The notes beneath the pieces are model-generated. The model worked only from the letters and a program-made list of their open reading frames with translations, was not told the DNA's origin and made no database searches. The position numbers and the translations under genes are program-made. A DNA stretch of 42,096 nt from Sulfurospirillum sp. UBA12182 (lineage in GTDB: Bacteria > Campylobacterota > Campylobacteria > Campylobacterales > Sulfurospirillaceae): positions 1-42,096 of the forward strand of contig DLUF01000093.1 of assembly GCA_002742765.1 (NCBI GenBank), read 5' to 3'. How positions within the stretch are numbered: position 1 is the first letter of the stretch; every line of letters starts with the position of its first letter. Shown here in pieces: positions 32,772 through 41,309 of this stretch.

Positions 32772-33704
32772 ATGAAATACGCTCAAAATGTTACACAGTT
32801 GATAGGAAATACTCCTTTAGTTAAGTTAAGCAGTGCTTCAGAAGAGAGTGGAGCTTTGATTTTGGGAAAATGTGAATTTTTAAATCCTACACATTCGGTC
32901 AAGGATAGGATTGCTTTAAATATGATTCAAGATGCGCTAAAAAGTGGAAAGATAACCAAAGATAGCATTATCATCGAGCCAACAAGTGGAAACACAGGAA
33001 TTGGACTTGCTAGTGTATGTGCATCTTTAGGCTTAAAAATCATCCTCACCATGCCAACGTCTATGAGCTTAGAGAGAAGAAAACTCCTAAGTGCTTTTGG
33101 TGCAAAACTTGTTTTAACAGATGCAAAACTAGGCATGAAAGGCGCGGTAGAAAAAGCATATGAACTTTCAAAAGAGATTCCTAACTCATTTGTTCCTATG
33201 CAGTTTTCAAACCCAGCAAACCCAGCTGTACATGTACAAACAACAGCAAATGAGATATGGGATGACACGCAAGGAAAAATCGATGTTTTTGTTGCTGCTG
33301 TTGGAACTGGGGGAACAGTAAGCGGTGTTGGTAAATTTCTCAAAGAAAAAAACAGCTCTATAAAAGTATATGCAGCAGAACCAAACCTCTCACCAGTTCT
33401 CTCAGGTGGTTCTCCAGGACCACATAAGATACAAGGTATCGGTGCTGGATTTATCCCAGAAGTTTTAGACACAAACATATATGATGAAGTTATCCAAGTG
33501 AGTTACGAAGATGCTGTCGCTACGACTAGAGAACTGGCTGAAGAAGAAGGTATCTTAGTAGGGATTTCAGCGGGTGCGAATGTCTTTGTAGCAAAAGAAT
33601 TGGCAAAAAGAGATAATCTCAAAGGGAAAACGATAGTCACAATTCTTTGTGATACAGGAGAGAGATACCTTAGTGGTGATCTGTTTGAGTATAGCGAGGA
33701 GTAA
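32772..33704 (+). CDS. cysK: Cysteine synthase
   Basis: This is the O-acetylserine sulfhydrylase that makes cysteine. The PLP lysine is K44 in PTHSVKDR. The substrate loop PTSGNTGIGLA (about 70-80) and the phosphate-binding GTGGTVSG are present. Length 310 is typical. An AGGGG site precedes the ATG. The stop codon lies in the loop of a strong terminator. Possible partner of the Rrf2 regulator just upstream. Confidence 0.96.
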   Translation: MKYAQNVTQLIGNTPLVKLSSASEESGALILGKCEFLNPTHSVKDRIALNMIQDALKSGKITKDSIIIEPTSGNTGIGLASVCASLGLKIILTMPTSMSLERRKLLSAFGAKLVLTDAKLGMKGAVEKAYELSKEIPNSFVPMQFSNPANPAVHVQTTANEIWDDTQGKIDVFVAAVGTGGTVSGVGKFLKEKNSSIKVYAAEPNLSPVLSGGSPGPHKIQGIGAGFIPEVLDTNIYDEVIQVSYEDAVATTRELAEEEGILVGISAGANVFVAKELAKRDNLKGKTIVTILCDTGERYLSGDLFEYSEE

Positions 33705-33716
33705 TCCTCGCTTTTT
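33693..33716 (+). terminator. Strong rho-independent terminator after cysK
   Basis: AGCGAGGA and TCCTCGCT form a perfect 8-base stem with a GTAA loop (33693-33712), followed by TTTTT. The cysK stop TAA is the loop. It also borders the stop of the convergent antiporter gene. Confidence 0.9.
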
Positions 33717-35316
33717 AACCTAAAGCCTCTTTTATCAAAGCTTTAGCAACTTCTCTTCCTTCATTGACTATGTGTTTGATTTTCAAATCAGAAAGAAGCT
33801 TTTTCTCTTCATAATCTGCGACACGAACTATCATATTGATAGGTTTTTTAAATGATGATAAAATCTCACAAATAAGTCTTGATTTTTTTTCATTGTTGAT
33901 TGCAACGATAATTGCCTTTGCATTTTCTACATTAGCTTGTGTAAGTATGCTTTTTCTTGCGGCATTTCCAAAAAAAACAGGTTCATTTCGGCTCTCACCT
34001 AACTTTACAAGGTTAATGTCATGTTCAATCACAAGATACGTTACATTCATCTTTTTAAGGCGATATACTATCTCTTGCCCTAGTTTTCCATAACCACAAA
34101 CGATGATGTGGTCGTTAAAACCAGAAGAACAGATGATATGTTCATTATCACACTCTTCGCTTATAAAAATATCTGCTATATTTTTGATATTTTTTAGAAT
34201 AAAAGGTGTCAAAATCATAGAAAAAACAACTGTGACTATGAGAATTTGGTTGATAGTTTCATCTATAAGGGAACTAGAGTTTGCTAGAGCGAAAACAGCT
34301 AAAGAAAACTCTCCAACTTGACAGATAGACAAAGCTGTTTTAAATGCAGCTCTCTTGTTGACGTAAGTGACAAGCAAAACAAAAATTACAATAGCTTTTA
34401 TAAGCATTACCCCTATAAGTAGGGCTAAGATTTGGAAAAAATACTCTTGAACGATAGATATGTCGATTTGCATCCCGATGGTTACAAAGAAAAGACCTAA
34501 GAGTAGATCCCTAAAAGGAACCAAATCTGCTTCGATTTGGTGTTTGTATTTTGTTTCAGATATCATCATCCCAGCTATAAAAGCTCCTAAGGAGTAAGTA
34601 AATCCAAAAACATGGGCAAGATATGAAGCTGCAATCACAATCAATAAGATAGAAGCTATAAATATCTCCTCAGAATCCGCCGAAACTACCTTTGCTAAAA
34701 AATGATTTAAAAGATACTTTCCGATGATATACAAAAGAGATAAAACGATAAAAGCACTGATAAAAGTTTCATACAACAAAGAGCTTATCGAACTACTTTT
34801 TGCTGCAAAGATATTTATCATCAACAAAAGAGGGATAACTGCGATATCTTGAAAGAGTAAAATTCCAAGAGCTTTTCTTCCATATATTGAGTGGATATTT
34901 CCGTTGTCATTTAGAATTTTTAAAACGATAGCAGTAGAAGAGAGAGCAAGGGCAAAACCTATAACAATAGCACTTTTTTGCTCCACCCCAAAAAAATACT
35001 GCGCAGAGAGTGAAAATATACCACCTGTGAGCATAACTTGAACAAGTCCGTTAAAAAAAACCTCTTTTTTCATGCTCATTAAATGCTCTATCGAAAACTC
35101 TAAGCCTATGGTAAACATCAAGAAAACTATCCCAAACTCAGCTACATGATGGAGCGTTTCATCGCTGCTTGCACTGTTGAGTCCAAACATATATGCGATA
35201 ATCGTACCAGTAAAGATATAACCTATGATAGTCGGGATATGATACTTTTTAAGAAAAAGATTTAATAAAGTAGCGATGAAAGTCGCACTCAGAAGGATGA
35301 TGAGTAGATTATCCAA
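33715..35316 (-). CDS. CPA2-family cation:proton antiporter with TrkA-N domain
   Basis: This is a KefB/KefC-like membrane protein. About 12 hydrophobic segments occupy residues 1-375, including GAFIAGMMISET and the LGILLFQDIAVIPLL segment typical of this family. A C-terminal NAD-binding TrkA-N domain (about 395-520) has HIIVCGYGKLGQEI. It probably exchanges K+ or Na+ for protons. It converges on cysK and follows hspR by two bases, so it may be read with the hspR-cbpA operon. Confidence 0.9.
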   Translation of the reverse strand: MDNLLIILLSATFIATLLNLFLKKYHIPTIIGYIFTGTIIAYMFGLNSASSDETLHHVAEFGIVFLMFTIGLEFSIEHLMSMKKEVFFNGLVQVMLTGGIFSLSAQYFFGVEQKSAIVIGFALALSSTAIVLKILNDNGNIHSIYGRKALGILLFQDIAVIPLLLMINIFAAKSSSISSLLYETFISAFIVLSLLYIIGKYLLNHFLAKVVSADSEEIFIASILLIVIAASYLAHVFGFTYSLGAFIAGMMISETKYKHQIEADLVPFRDLLLGLFFVTIGMQIDISIVQEYFFQILALLIGVMLIKAIVIFVLLVTYVNKRAAFKTALSICQVGEFSLAVFALANSSSLIDETINQILIVTVVFSMILTPFILKNIKNIADIFISEECDNEHIICSSGFNDHIIVCGYGKLGQEIVYRLKKMNVTYLVIEHDINLVKLGESRNEPVFFGNAARKSILTQANVENAKAIIVAINNEKKSRLICEILSSFKKPINMIVRVADYEEKKLLSDLKIKHIVNEGREVAKALIKEALG

Positions 35317-35318
35317 AA

Positions 35319-35687
35319 CTACTCACCAAAAAGTATAATTTCATAGCTATTTTTTCTCTTGACTAGTGGATTTTTGCTTCGATGACCACCTTTTAACTCT
35401 TCGATTTGAATTCTTAATTCTTCAATAGTGTTTTCATATTCGTCAAGTTTTTCTTTAAGCTGCATTACGACATCAACACCAGCAAGATTTACACCTAAAT
35501 CTCTTGTAAGTCTGAGTATCATTTTGATTCTATCTATATCTCTTTGAGAGTATAATCTCATTTTTCCATCTGTTCTTGATGGAGTTACAAGCCCTTCTCT
35601 CTCATACTGTCTTAAAGTTTGAGGATGTATGGTTAAAACTTTAGCTACAACACTAATCAGGTATACTGGTTCATCATATCCATGCAT
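35319..35687 (-). CDS. hspR: HspR, MerR-family heat-shock repressor
   Basis: An N-terminal MerR-type DNA-binding domain (about 8-75) reads YLISVVAKVLTIHPQTLRQYEREGLV and is followed by a coiled-coil (about 80-105). No metal-binding cysteines are seen. HspR represses chaperone genes in Helicobacter and Campylobacter and is typically encoded next to cbpA, as here. It starts 18 bases after cbpA ends. No clear HAIR operator was found upstream of cbpA. Confidence 0.92.
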   Translation of the reverse strand: MHGYDEPVYLISVVAKVLTIHPQTLRQYEREGLVTPSRTDGKMRLYSQRDIDRIKMILRLTRDLGVNLAGVDVVMQLKEKLDEYENTIEELRIQIEELKGGHRSKNPLVKRKNSYEIILFGE

Positions 35688-35705
35688 CTGAAATACTCCT
35701 TATCT

Positions 35706-36569
35706 TTATGGTAATTTTGTTTCCATGAGTTGTTTTAACTCACTATCAAGCTCTTCTAATTGTGGCAATATGATATTTACTTTTAGATATAAATCTCCTT
35801 TAACTTGAGTTTTTCTATCCATGACACCATACTCTTTTACTCTAAATTTTTGATTATTTTTTGTATTCTCTTTTACTTTTAGAGTAATCTCTTTGTAGAG
35901 TGTATCCACAACAACTTTACCGCCAAATAAAGCAGTCTTAAGAGGAATATCAATCGTTTTGATAAGATCATTTCCATCTCTTTCGTAATCTGGACTTGAA
36001 GCAACTTCAACACTCAAGAGTAAATCACCACTTTGACCTTGAAAACTCTTTCCTTTACCTCTTATGCGTAGTTTTTCACCATTTTTGATACCTGCTGGAA
36101 TCTTTACATCAAAATTTTGATTGTTATAATTTACGGAGTGTTTTCCACCAAGAACGGCAACATTAAAAGGAACGGTAATTCTAGCATTAACATCTAAATC
36201 AGGCATACCAAAACCACCAAATCCATTACTAAAACCACCAAACCCTCCACCCATGCTAGCACCGCCAAATCCACCACCAAAGATACTTCTTAAAATCTCA
36301 TCTAAATTTGCACCACCTTGGGAGCTTGCAAAATCATGAAAATTTTGACCACCAAACATACTATCACCATATTGGTCGTACTGTCTTCTTTTTTGTTCAT
36401 CACTTAAAATCTCATAAGCAGCGTTAATCTCTTTAAATTTATCTTCGGCACCTGCTTCTTTGTTTATGTCTGGATGGTACTTTCTAGCTAATCTTCTGTA
36501 CGCTTTTTTAATCTCTTCACTGGATGCTTCTTTAGAGACACCAAGTGTTTCATATAAACTGTCACTCAT
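35706..36569 (-). CDS. cbpA: CbpA/DnaJ-family co-chaperone
   Basis: A J-domain (residues 1-70) has the HPD motif in [11 protein letters not shown] Gly/Phe-rich region (about 72-130) is built of GGGFGG-type repeats. A C-terminal substrate-binding domain follows, without the zinc-finger CxxCxGxG repeats of DnaJ. It would stimulate DnaK. It heads cbpA-hspR, divergent from htrA across a 153-base gap. Confidence 0.93.
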   Translation of the reverse strand: MSDSLYETLGVSKEASSEEIKKAYRRLARKYHPDINKEAGAEDKFKEINAAYEILSDEQKRRQYDQYGDSMFGGQNFHDFASSQGGANLDEILRSIFGGGFGGASMGGGFGGFSNGFGGFGMPDLDVNARITVPFNVAVLGGKHSVNYNNQNFDVKIPAGIKNGEKLRIRGKGKSFQGQSGDLLLSVEVASSPDYERDGNDLIKTIDIPLKTALFGGKVVVDTLYKEITLKVKENTKNNQKFRVKEYGVMDRKTQVKGDLYLKVNIILPQLEELDSELKQLMETKLP

Positions 36570-36722
36570 CCTTCTAACCTCTTTTGTCTATTTTTTATTT
36601 TTATTTTACCACAAACCTTTAGTCTATGTCAATCAACTTTTTGTTAAAAATTTATTTAAAAATATTTACCTTATGTTTACTAGAGTTATTTATAATTTTA
36701 AAAATATTTAAGGAGATTTCAA

Positions 36723-38129
36723 ATGAAAAAAATTATTATCTCTACTCTTTTAGCTAGTTCTTTGCTTTTTAGTGCTTCAATTGACATTTTAGAAGCTCCT
36801 AAAAATCCACAAAGAGAGGATGCAACAAGTCAAAATATAGTTTTATCTTATCATGGCTCTATAAAAGAGGCAAAAAAAAGTGTTGTAAATATCTCAACTA
36901 CAACAGAGATAAAACAGCAAGGATATGTAAATCCATTTTTCAATGACCCATTTTTTAGAGAGTTTTTTGGTGATAGATTTGGTAACCAACCAATGCAAAA
37001 GCGAAAAGCAAGTTCACTAGGAAGTGGTGTTATCATCTCAGAAGATGGTTATATCATCACAAATAACCACGTCGTTGAAAATGCAGATGAAATCGTCGTG
37101 ACTCTTTTAGATAATGAGACAGAATACAAAGCAAAGGTTATAGGTTTAGACCCTAAAACTGACTTAGCTATCATCAAAATCGACGCTAAAGATTTAAAAG
37201 CAATCAATTTTGCTGATTCTGATAATCTTATGGAAGGAGATATAGTTTTTGCTATCGGTAATCCTTTTGGTGTAGGTGGTTCTATCACACAAGGTATCGT
37301 TTCTGCACTTAACAAAAGTGGCATTGGATTAAACCAATACGAAAACTTTATCCAAACAGACGCTTCCATAAATCCTGGAAATTCTGGTGGAGCTTTGGTA
37401 GATAGTAGAGGAGCTTTAGTAGGTATAAACAGCGCTATACTCTCAAGAAGTGGTGGAAACAACGGCATAGGCTTTGCTATACCATCAAATATGGCAAAAA
37501 AAGTAGCTTCTGCTCTTATAGAAGATGGAAAGATTGACAGAGGTTACATCGGAGTTTCAATTTCTAATCTCACAAAAGATTTTAAAGAGATTTATAAGAG
37601 TGAACATGGTGCTTTCATCATGGGAGTAGAAGATGGCAGCCCTGCGGATAAAGCTGGTTTAAAAAGAGGTGATGTAATCGTTGAGATAGATGGTGATAAG
37701 GTTAAAGATGCCAATGACTTAAAAAACATCATAGGAAACAAAAAACCAGGTACAAGTGTTAAAGTTAAATATGAAACAAGTAACAACAAATTTGAAACAG
37801 TAACTATAAAATTAGCAAATATAGATAAAGTCTCAGAGAAGGGCTCAAATGAGTTTTTAGATGGTTTGATTTTAGAAGAGTTAGATTATAAAACGAGATA
37901 CAAATACCAGATACCTAACTCTATAAATGGTGTTTTAGTCGTCGAAGTACAGCCAAACTCAAAAGCTGAGTCTTATGGCTTCCAAAGAGGAGACATAATC
38001 ACTCAAATCCACAAAACACTCATAAACTCTTTTGAAGATGTCCAAAAAGCTCTCAAAAACAGTAAAAAGAGCAAACAACTAGTCTTTGTAAAGAGAAATG
38101 GGAGAGATTTTGCAATCGTTATCAAATAG
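36723..38129 (+). CDS. htrA: HtrA/DegP-family periplasmic serine protease and chaperone
   Basis: A signal peptide (about 1-19) is followed by a trypsin-like domain with H116 (TNNHVV), D147 (TDLAI) and S221 (GNSGGAL). Two PDZ domains follow at about 270-350 and 375-465. Length 468 is standard. An AAGGAG site precedes the ATG. It degrades or refolds damaged exported proteins. It stands just before the cprRS two-component genes, as in Campylobacter. Confidence 0.96.
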   Translation: MKKIIISTLLASSLLFSASIDILEAPKNPQREDATSQNIVLSYHGSIKEAKKSVVNISTTTEIKQQGYVNPFFNDPFFREFFGDRFGNQPMQKRKASSLGSGVIISEDGYIITNNHVVENADEIVVTLLDNETEYKAKVIGLDPKTDLAIIKIDAKDLKAINFADSDNLMEGDIVFAIGNPFGVGGSITQGIVSALNKSGIGLNQYENFIQTDASINPGNSGGALVDSRGALVGINSAILSRSGGNNGIGFAIPSNMAKKVASALIEDGKIDRGYIGVSISNLTKDFKEIYKSEHGAFIMGVEDGSPADKAGLKRGDVIVEIDGDKVKDANDLKNIIGNKKPGTSVKVKYETSNNKFETVTIKLANIDKVSEKGSNEFLDGLILEELDYKTRYKYQIPNSINGVLVVEVQPNSKAESYGFQRGDIITQIHKTLINSFEDVQKALKNSKKSKQLVFVKRNGRDFAIVIK

Positions 38130-38150
38130 CCTAAAGTTTAGGCTATTTTT
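38124..38150 (+). terminator. Rho-independent terminator after htrA
   Basis: AAATAGCCTAAA and TTTAGGCTATTT are complementary around a tiny loop, followed by further T. It is directly upstream of a TATAAT box that probably starts the next operon. Confidence 0.85.
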
Positions 38151-38152
38151 GT

Positions 38153-38158
38153 TATAAT
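38153..38158 (+). promoter_or_regulatory. Promoter -10 box of the cprRS operon
   Basis: TATAAT lies three bases after the htrA terminator and 24 bases before the cprR ATG, with GAAGAGAG in between. The -35 area falls in the terminator stem and has no clear match. Confidence 0.5.
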
Positions 38159-38182
38159 CTTTAAAAAATACGAAGAGAGTTT

Positions 38183-38875
38183 ATGATTAAGATTTTGATG
38201 ATAGAGGATGATACTGAATTAGCGGAGATACTAAGCGAGTATTTGGAGCAGTTTGATATGCAAGTAGAAACTGCTGAAGACCCTTTTATAGGTCTTTCAA
38301 CTTTGGCTACTTCAAAGTTTGATTTAGTTATATTAGATTTAACTCTTCCAGGACTTGATGGTCTTGATGTTTGTAAAGAGATTAGAAAAAAATATGACAT
38401 CCCTATCATCATCTCTTCTGCTAGACATGATATAACAGATAAGGTCAACGCACTTGATAATGGTGCTGATGATTATCTTCCAAAGCCTTACAATCCACTT
38501 GAACTTGAAGCAAGGATAAAAAGTCTTTTAAGAAGGCATAATCATGATTTTGAAGTAAAAGAGTTAGCTACAATAAATAACCCTAAAAAGAGTGATTTTG
38601 AACTTCATGAAGATAAAATGACTATCCTTTTTAAAGGAGAAGCACTTAACCTCACAGCTGCTGAATATGGTATATTAAGCTACCTAATCAAAAAAGATGG
38701 TGGGGTGGTTTCAAGAGAAGAGTTGATATATAGCATAGATGTTATCAGCGAAGATACTACAAATAAAAGTATAGATGTTATCATCGGTAGGATACGACAT
38801 AAACTAGGAGAAAACTCAAAAGAACCAAGATATATCCACTCTGTAAGAGGCATTGGATACAAATACACAAAATGA
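38183..38875 (+). CDS. cprR: OmpR-family response regulator, CprR-like
   Basis: The receiver domain (about 1-118) has acidic residues D9, D10 and phosphorylation site D52 (VILDLTLPG), and a K in LPKPYNP. A winged-helix DNA-binding domain (about 135-228) ends IHSVRGIGYKYTK. Its place between htrA and the kinase gene matches CprR of Campylobacter jejuni. The stop overlaps the kinase start by 4 bases. The symbol is by context and could as well be an ArsR-type regulator. Confidence 0.88.
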   Translation: MIKILMIEDDTELAEILSEYLEQFDMQVETAEDPFIGLSTLATSKFDLVILDLTLPGLDGLDVCKEIRKKYDIPIIISSARHDITDKVNALDNGADDYLPKPYNPLELEARIKSLLRRHNHDFEVKELATINNPKKSDFELHEDKMTILFKGEALNLTAAEYGILSYLIKKDGGVVSREELIYSIDVISEDTTNKSIDVIIGRIRHKLGENSKEPRYIHSVRGIGYKYTK

Positions 38876-40113
38876 TAAAAATCTCTAAATCTTCTATCTT
38901 TTATAGTATAACTTTTATTTTTTTAATTGCTTTGACTGGTATCTTTTTAGCCTTTTTGTTTTTGATGGAATATGATAAAAAAGAGTACACCGATAAATTA
39001 AATCAAAAATACTCTATCATTGCAAGAGCAACACTCTTTCACCTAAACAACTTCATCACAGAAAGCGAATTAAAAGAGCAAATCGAGGATTATCAACTTA
39101 GTAAAATTGAAGATAAAAAGCTAATGGATTTTATCATTTCACAATCTGTTGTTATCCAAAAAATTAATAGTAAGATAGGTGCAAGTGCTATCTTAAAATA
39201 CCAAAAATACCACTACCTGCTTATCCAACATGAAGATTCGATTTTACTTTTCAAAGATGAAGATTTTCAACCTCATAGATATGATGTTATCAGGGGGATT
39301 TTTGGGCTTATTTTGCTTATTATTATTGTCGCTTATATCATGACTATACGCAAAATCAAACCTTTAAGAAAATTAAAAAGACAGATGGATAAGTTTGCCA
39401 AGGGAAGCTTAGATATCAACTGCAAATCAGATGGAGAAGATGAGATATCTGAGGTTGCAAACTCTTTTCACAATGCTGTTGAGCAAATCCAAAAACTCAA
39501 CAATTCAAGACAACTTTTCTTAAGAAACATCATGCATGAGCTTAAAACTCCTATCACAAAAGGTCGCATTAGTGTCGAAATGATTCAAGATGAAAAACAG
39601 AAAAAAAGACTTATAGGAGTTTTTGAAAAACTTGAACTTCTCATTAACGAATTTGCTTCGATTGAACAAATCACCTCAGGTGCTGGCTTACAAAATGTTA
39701 AACCTGCTCGTCTTTTAGATATCATTGATGAGTCTATCGACTTAGCAATGGTTTCAACTGATAAAATTAAAATCGAAGTTGATGAAGATTTGATTTTACA
39801 TGTAGACTTTAGACTCTTTACAACTGCTATCAAGAATCTTATCGATAATGCTATCAAATACTCCATCGACCACTTTGTTATCATCTCTACTTCAAAAGAT
39901 AGGCTCTCTTTTATCTCCAAAGGTTCTGCACTCCAACAAAGCTTAGAGCATTATGTTCAGCCTTTCACCCAAGAAAAAAGTACAAATCATGGCTTTGGAC
40001 TAGGGCTTTATATCGTTGACAACATAGCTAAAGCACATCATCTAAAATTTACCTATAAACACAACAATGGATATAATTATTTTAACTTTGAAAAAATAGA
40101 TAGTTTATTGTAG
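38872..40113 (+). CDS. cprS: Sensor histidine kinase, CprS-like
   Basis: Two membrane segments (about 11-33 and 141-159) enclose a sensor region of about 105 residues outside the membrane. A HAMP-like linker follows (160-212), then the HisKA phospho-acceptor H222 in IMHELKTP, and an ATPase domain with N-box NLIDNAIKYS and G-box GFGLGLYIVDNI. Translationally coupled to the regulator gene. It most likely responds to envelope conditions, given htrA next door. Confidence 0.9.
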   Translation: MIKISKSSIFYSITFIFLIALTGIFLAFLFLMEYDKKEYTDKLNQKYSIIARATLFHLNNFITESELKEQIEDYQLSKIEDKKLMDFIISQSVVIQKINSKIGASAILKYQKYHYLLIQHEDSILLFKDEDFQPHRYDVIRGIFGLILLIIIVAYIMTIRKIKPLRKLKRQMDKFAKGSLDINCKSDGEDEISEVANSFHNAVEQIQKLNNSRQLFLRNIMHELKTPITKGRISVEMIQDEKQKKRLIGVFEKLELLINEFASIEQITSGAGLQNVKPARLLDIIDESIDLAMVSTDKIKIEVDEDLILHVDFRLFTTAIKNLIDNAIKYSIDHFVIISTSKDRLSFISKGSALQQSLEHYVQPFTQEKSTNHGFGLGLYIVDNIAKAHHLKFTYKHNNGYNYFNFEKIDSLL

Positions 40114-40148
40114 AATTATCTAAAATTAGCACTTCAAGGAGATTAGCA

Positions 40149-40550
40149 ATGTCAAGTATCGCTTTTTCAAAATCGGATTTAAGTTCTCTAATCGATCATC
40201 ATATAGCTCTTTTGGAAAGATTTGGTATCAAAGATGAAGCTCCATTTTCTGTGATTTTTTTCTCGCTAGAAGATAAAAAAGAACTTGATAGCATAGAGAT
40301 ATTTCAAAGAATCCTTAGACAAACAGATGCTCTTTTTGAAGTAGATAACCATTTTGTTGTTATGCTACCTGGAACTGATTGGAATGGTGCAACTGAAGTT
40401 CTCTCAGGAATCCAAGAATTTTTAGGTCAAAAACCACAAGATAACATCGTAACATTTCCAGAAGATGGAGAAAATGCTACTGAAATGCTAAGAAAACTAG
40501 AAAACCTCATTGAAGACAATAGTGATTTGATAGTCACTTTTAACAAGTAG
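40149..40550 (+). CDS. Small degenerate GGDEF-like protein
   Basis: This 133-residue protein has a good AAGGAG site and no signal peptide. The pattern FSVIFFSLEDKKELD, then QTDALFEVDNHFVVMLPGTDWNGATEV, follows the shape of a GGDEF domain core, in which VDNHF takes the place of GGDEF. Metal and substrate residues are missing, so it is not expected to make cyclic di-GMP. It may be a regulatory relic. The similarity is by eye and moderate. It lies 35 bases after the kinase gene. Confidence 0.65.
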   Translation: MSSIAFSKSDLSSLIDHHIALLERFGIKDEAPFSVIFFSLEDKKELDSIEIFQRILRQTDALFEVDNHFVVMLPGTDWNGATEVLSGIQEFLGQKPQDNIVTFPEDGENATEMLRKLENLIEDNSDLIVTFNK

Positions 40551-40566
40551 GATTATAGATAATTTT

Positions 40567-40587
40567 ATAGTATCTTAAAGATACTAT
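40567..40587. repeat. Short inverted repeat after the GGDEF-like gene
   Basis: ATAGTATC and GATACTAT pair around TTAAA. No T-run follows on either strand, so it is at best a weak terminator. Confidence 0.5.
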
Positions 40588-40601
40588 CTCAACAAATTTT
40601 A

Positions 40602-40635
40602 ACATGTAAAACAAAATTGTTTTTGTTTTACATGT
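40602..40635. repeat. 15-base perfect inverted repeat with ACATGT ends
   Basis: ACATGTAAAACAAAA (40602-40616) and its exact complement (40621-40635) flank a 4-base loop. The ends are ACATGT. Two further copies of the palindrome TTTACATGTAA follow at about 40718 and 40761. The 240-base gap 40551-40790 has no gene that I support; the one minus-strand open frame there looks random. Confidence 0.75.
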
Positions 40636-40790
40636 ATATTCAATTTTTCTAAAGCTTCGTACTGTTTTTACCCTTATTTGCCAATAAAAAAAACAAAATA
40701 GACTCTTCTGATTTTTACATGTAAGTCTAAATATAGCATCATTTCCTTTTTTTACATGTAAAGCCATTTTGGCTATATTTTGTGTTGTTT

Positions 40791-41309
40791 TCATAAAATC
40801 TTATCCAATTTTGTCCAAAAAATATTTTCCGTATTAAACCCCTCTTCTCTTAAAAAATATAAAATCTCTTTTCTATCTTTTGAAGTTAGTTCTTTGCTTC
40901 GTGACAAAATCCAAAGATATTTTTTACGTGGTTCACTTACAATACTATAACGATAATCTTCAGCTAGTTTTATAATCCAATAATCTCCATAAAAAGGCCA
41001 AAAAAATGAAACTTTTAATTTTGTATTTGTAGTATCAACACTATATGCTTCTCCCATTGCACTCGCTATCTCTTGTCCATTTTCATCATAACAACGATTA
41101 AGAACTTTCAAGCTTTTATCTTTGGCTAAAGTATATGTTGCACTAGCTCCTATGCAGCCTTTTTCAAAGCTATTTTCATATCTTCCTACCTCATACCAAG
41201 TTCCCAAATACCTTTGGATATCTACTGTTTTAACAGTAGAAAGATTTTGGTATTTTGAAGAGCAACCAGTAAATATAATCATAAAAATTAAAAAATAGAT
41301 GTATTTCAT
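40791..41309 (-). CDS. blc: Lipocalin (Blc-like) outer-membrane lipoprotein
   Basis: A lipoprotein signal with lipobox F-T-G-C (C16) is followed by the lipocalin signature GTWYEVGRYENSFEKGC at about 36-52. Later strand motifs include ATYTLAKDKSLKVLNRC, YWIIKL and YLWILSR, the three conserved regions of bacterial lipocalins. Length 172 is typical. It overlaps the EAL gene by 4 bases. Blc proteins bind lipids at the outer membrane. Confidence 0.92.
   Translation of the reverse strand: MKYIYFLIFMIIFTGCSSKYQNLSTVKTVDIQRYLGTWYEVGRYENSFEKGCIGASATYTLAKDKSLKVLNRCYDENGQEIASAMGEAYSVDTTNTKLKVSFFWPFYGDYWIIKLAEDYRYSIVSEPRKKYLWILSRSKELTSKDRKEILYFLREEGFNTENIFWTKLDKIL

Noticed and set aside
32927-33478. Long antisense frame of 183 codons inside cysK
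   Set aside because: cysK is unmistakable with all its motifs; the antisense frame is a shadow and lacks any recognisable feature.
40540-40794. Minus-strand open frame of 84 codons in the gap before the lipocalin gene
   Set aside because: Composition is unlike a protein (many C, K, F and Y from AT-rich sequence), it spans the palindromic repeats, and it has no ribosome site.
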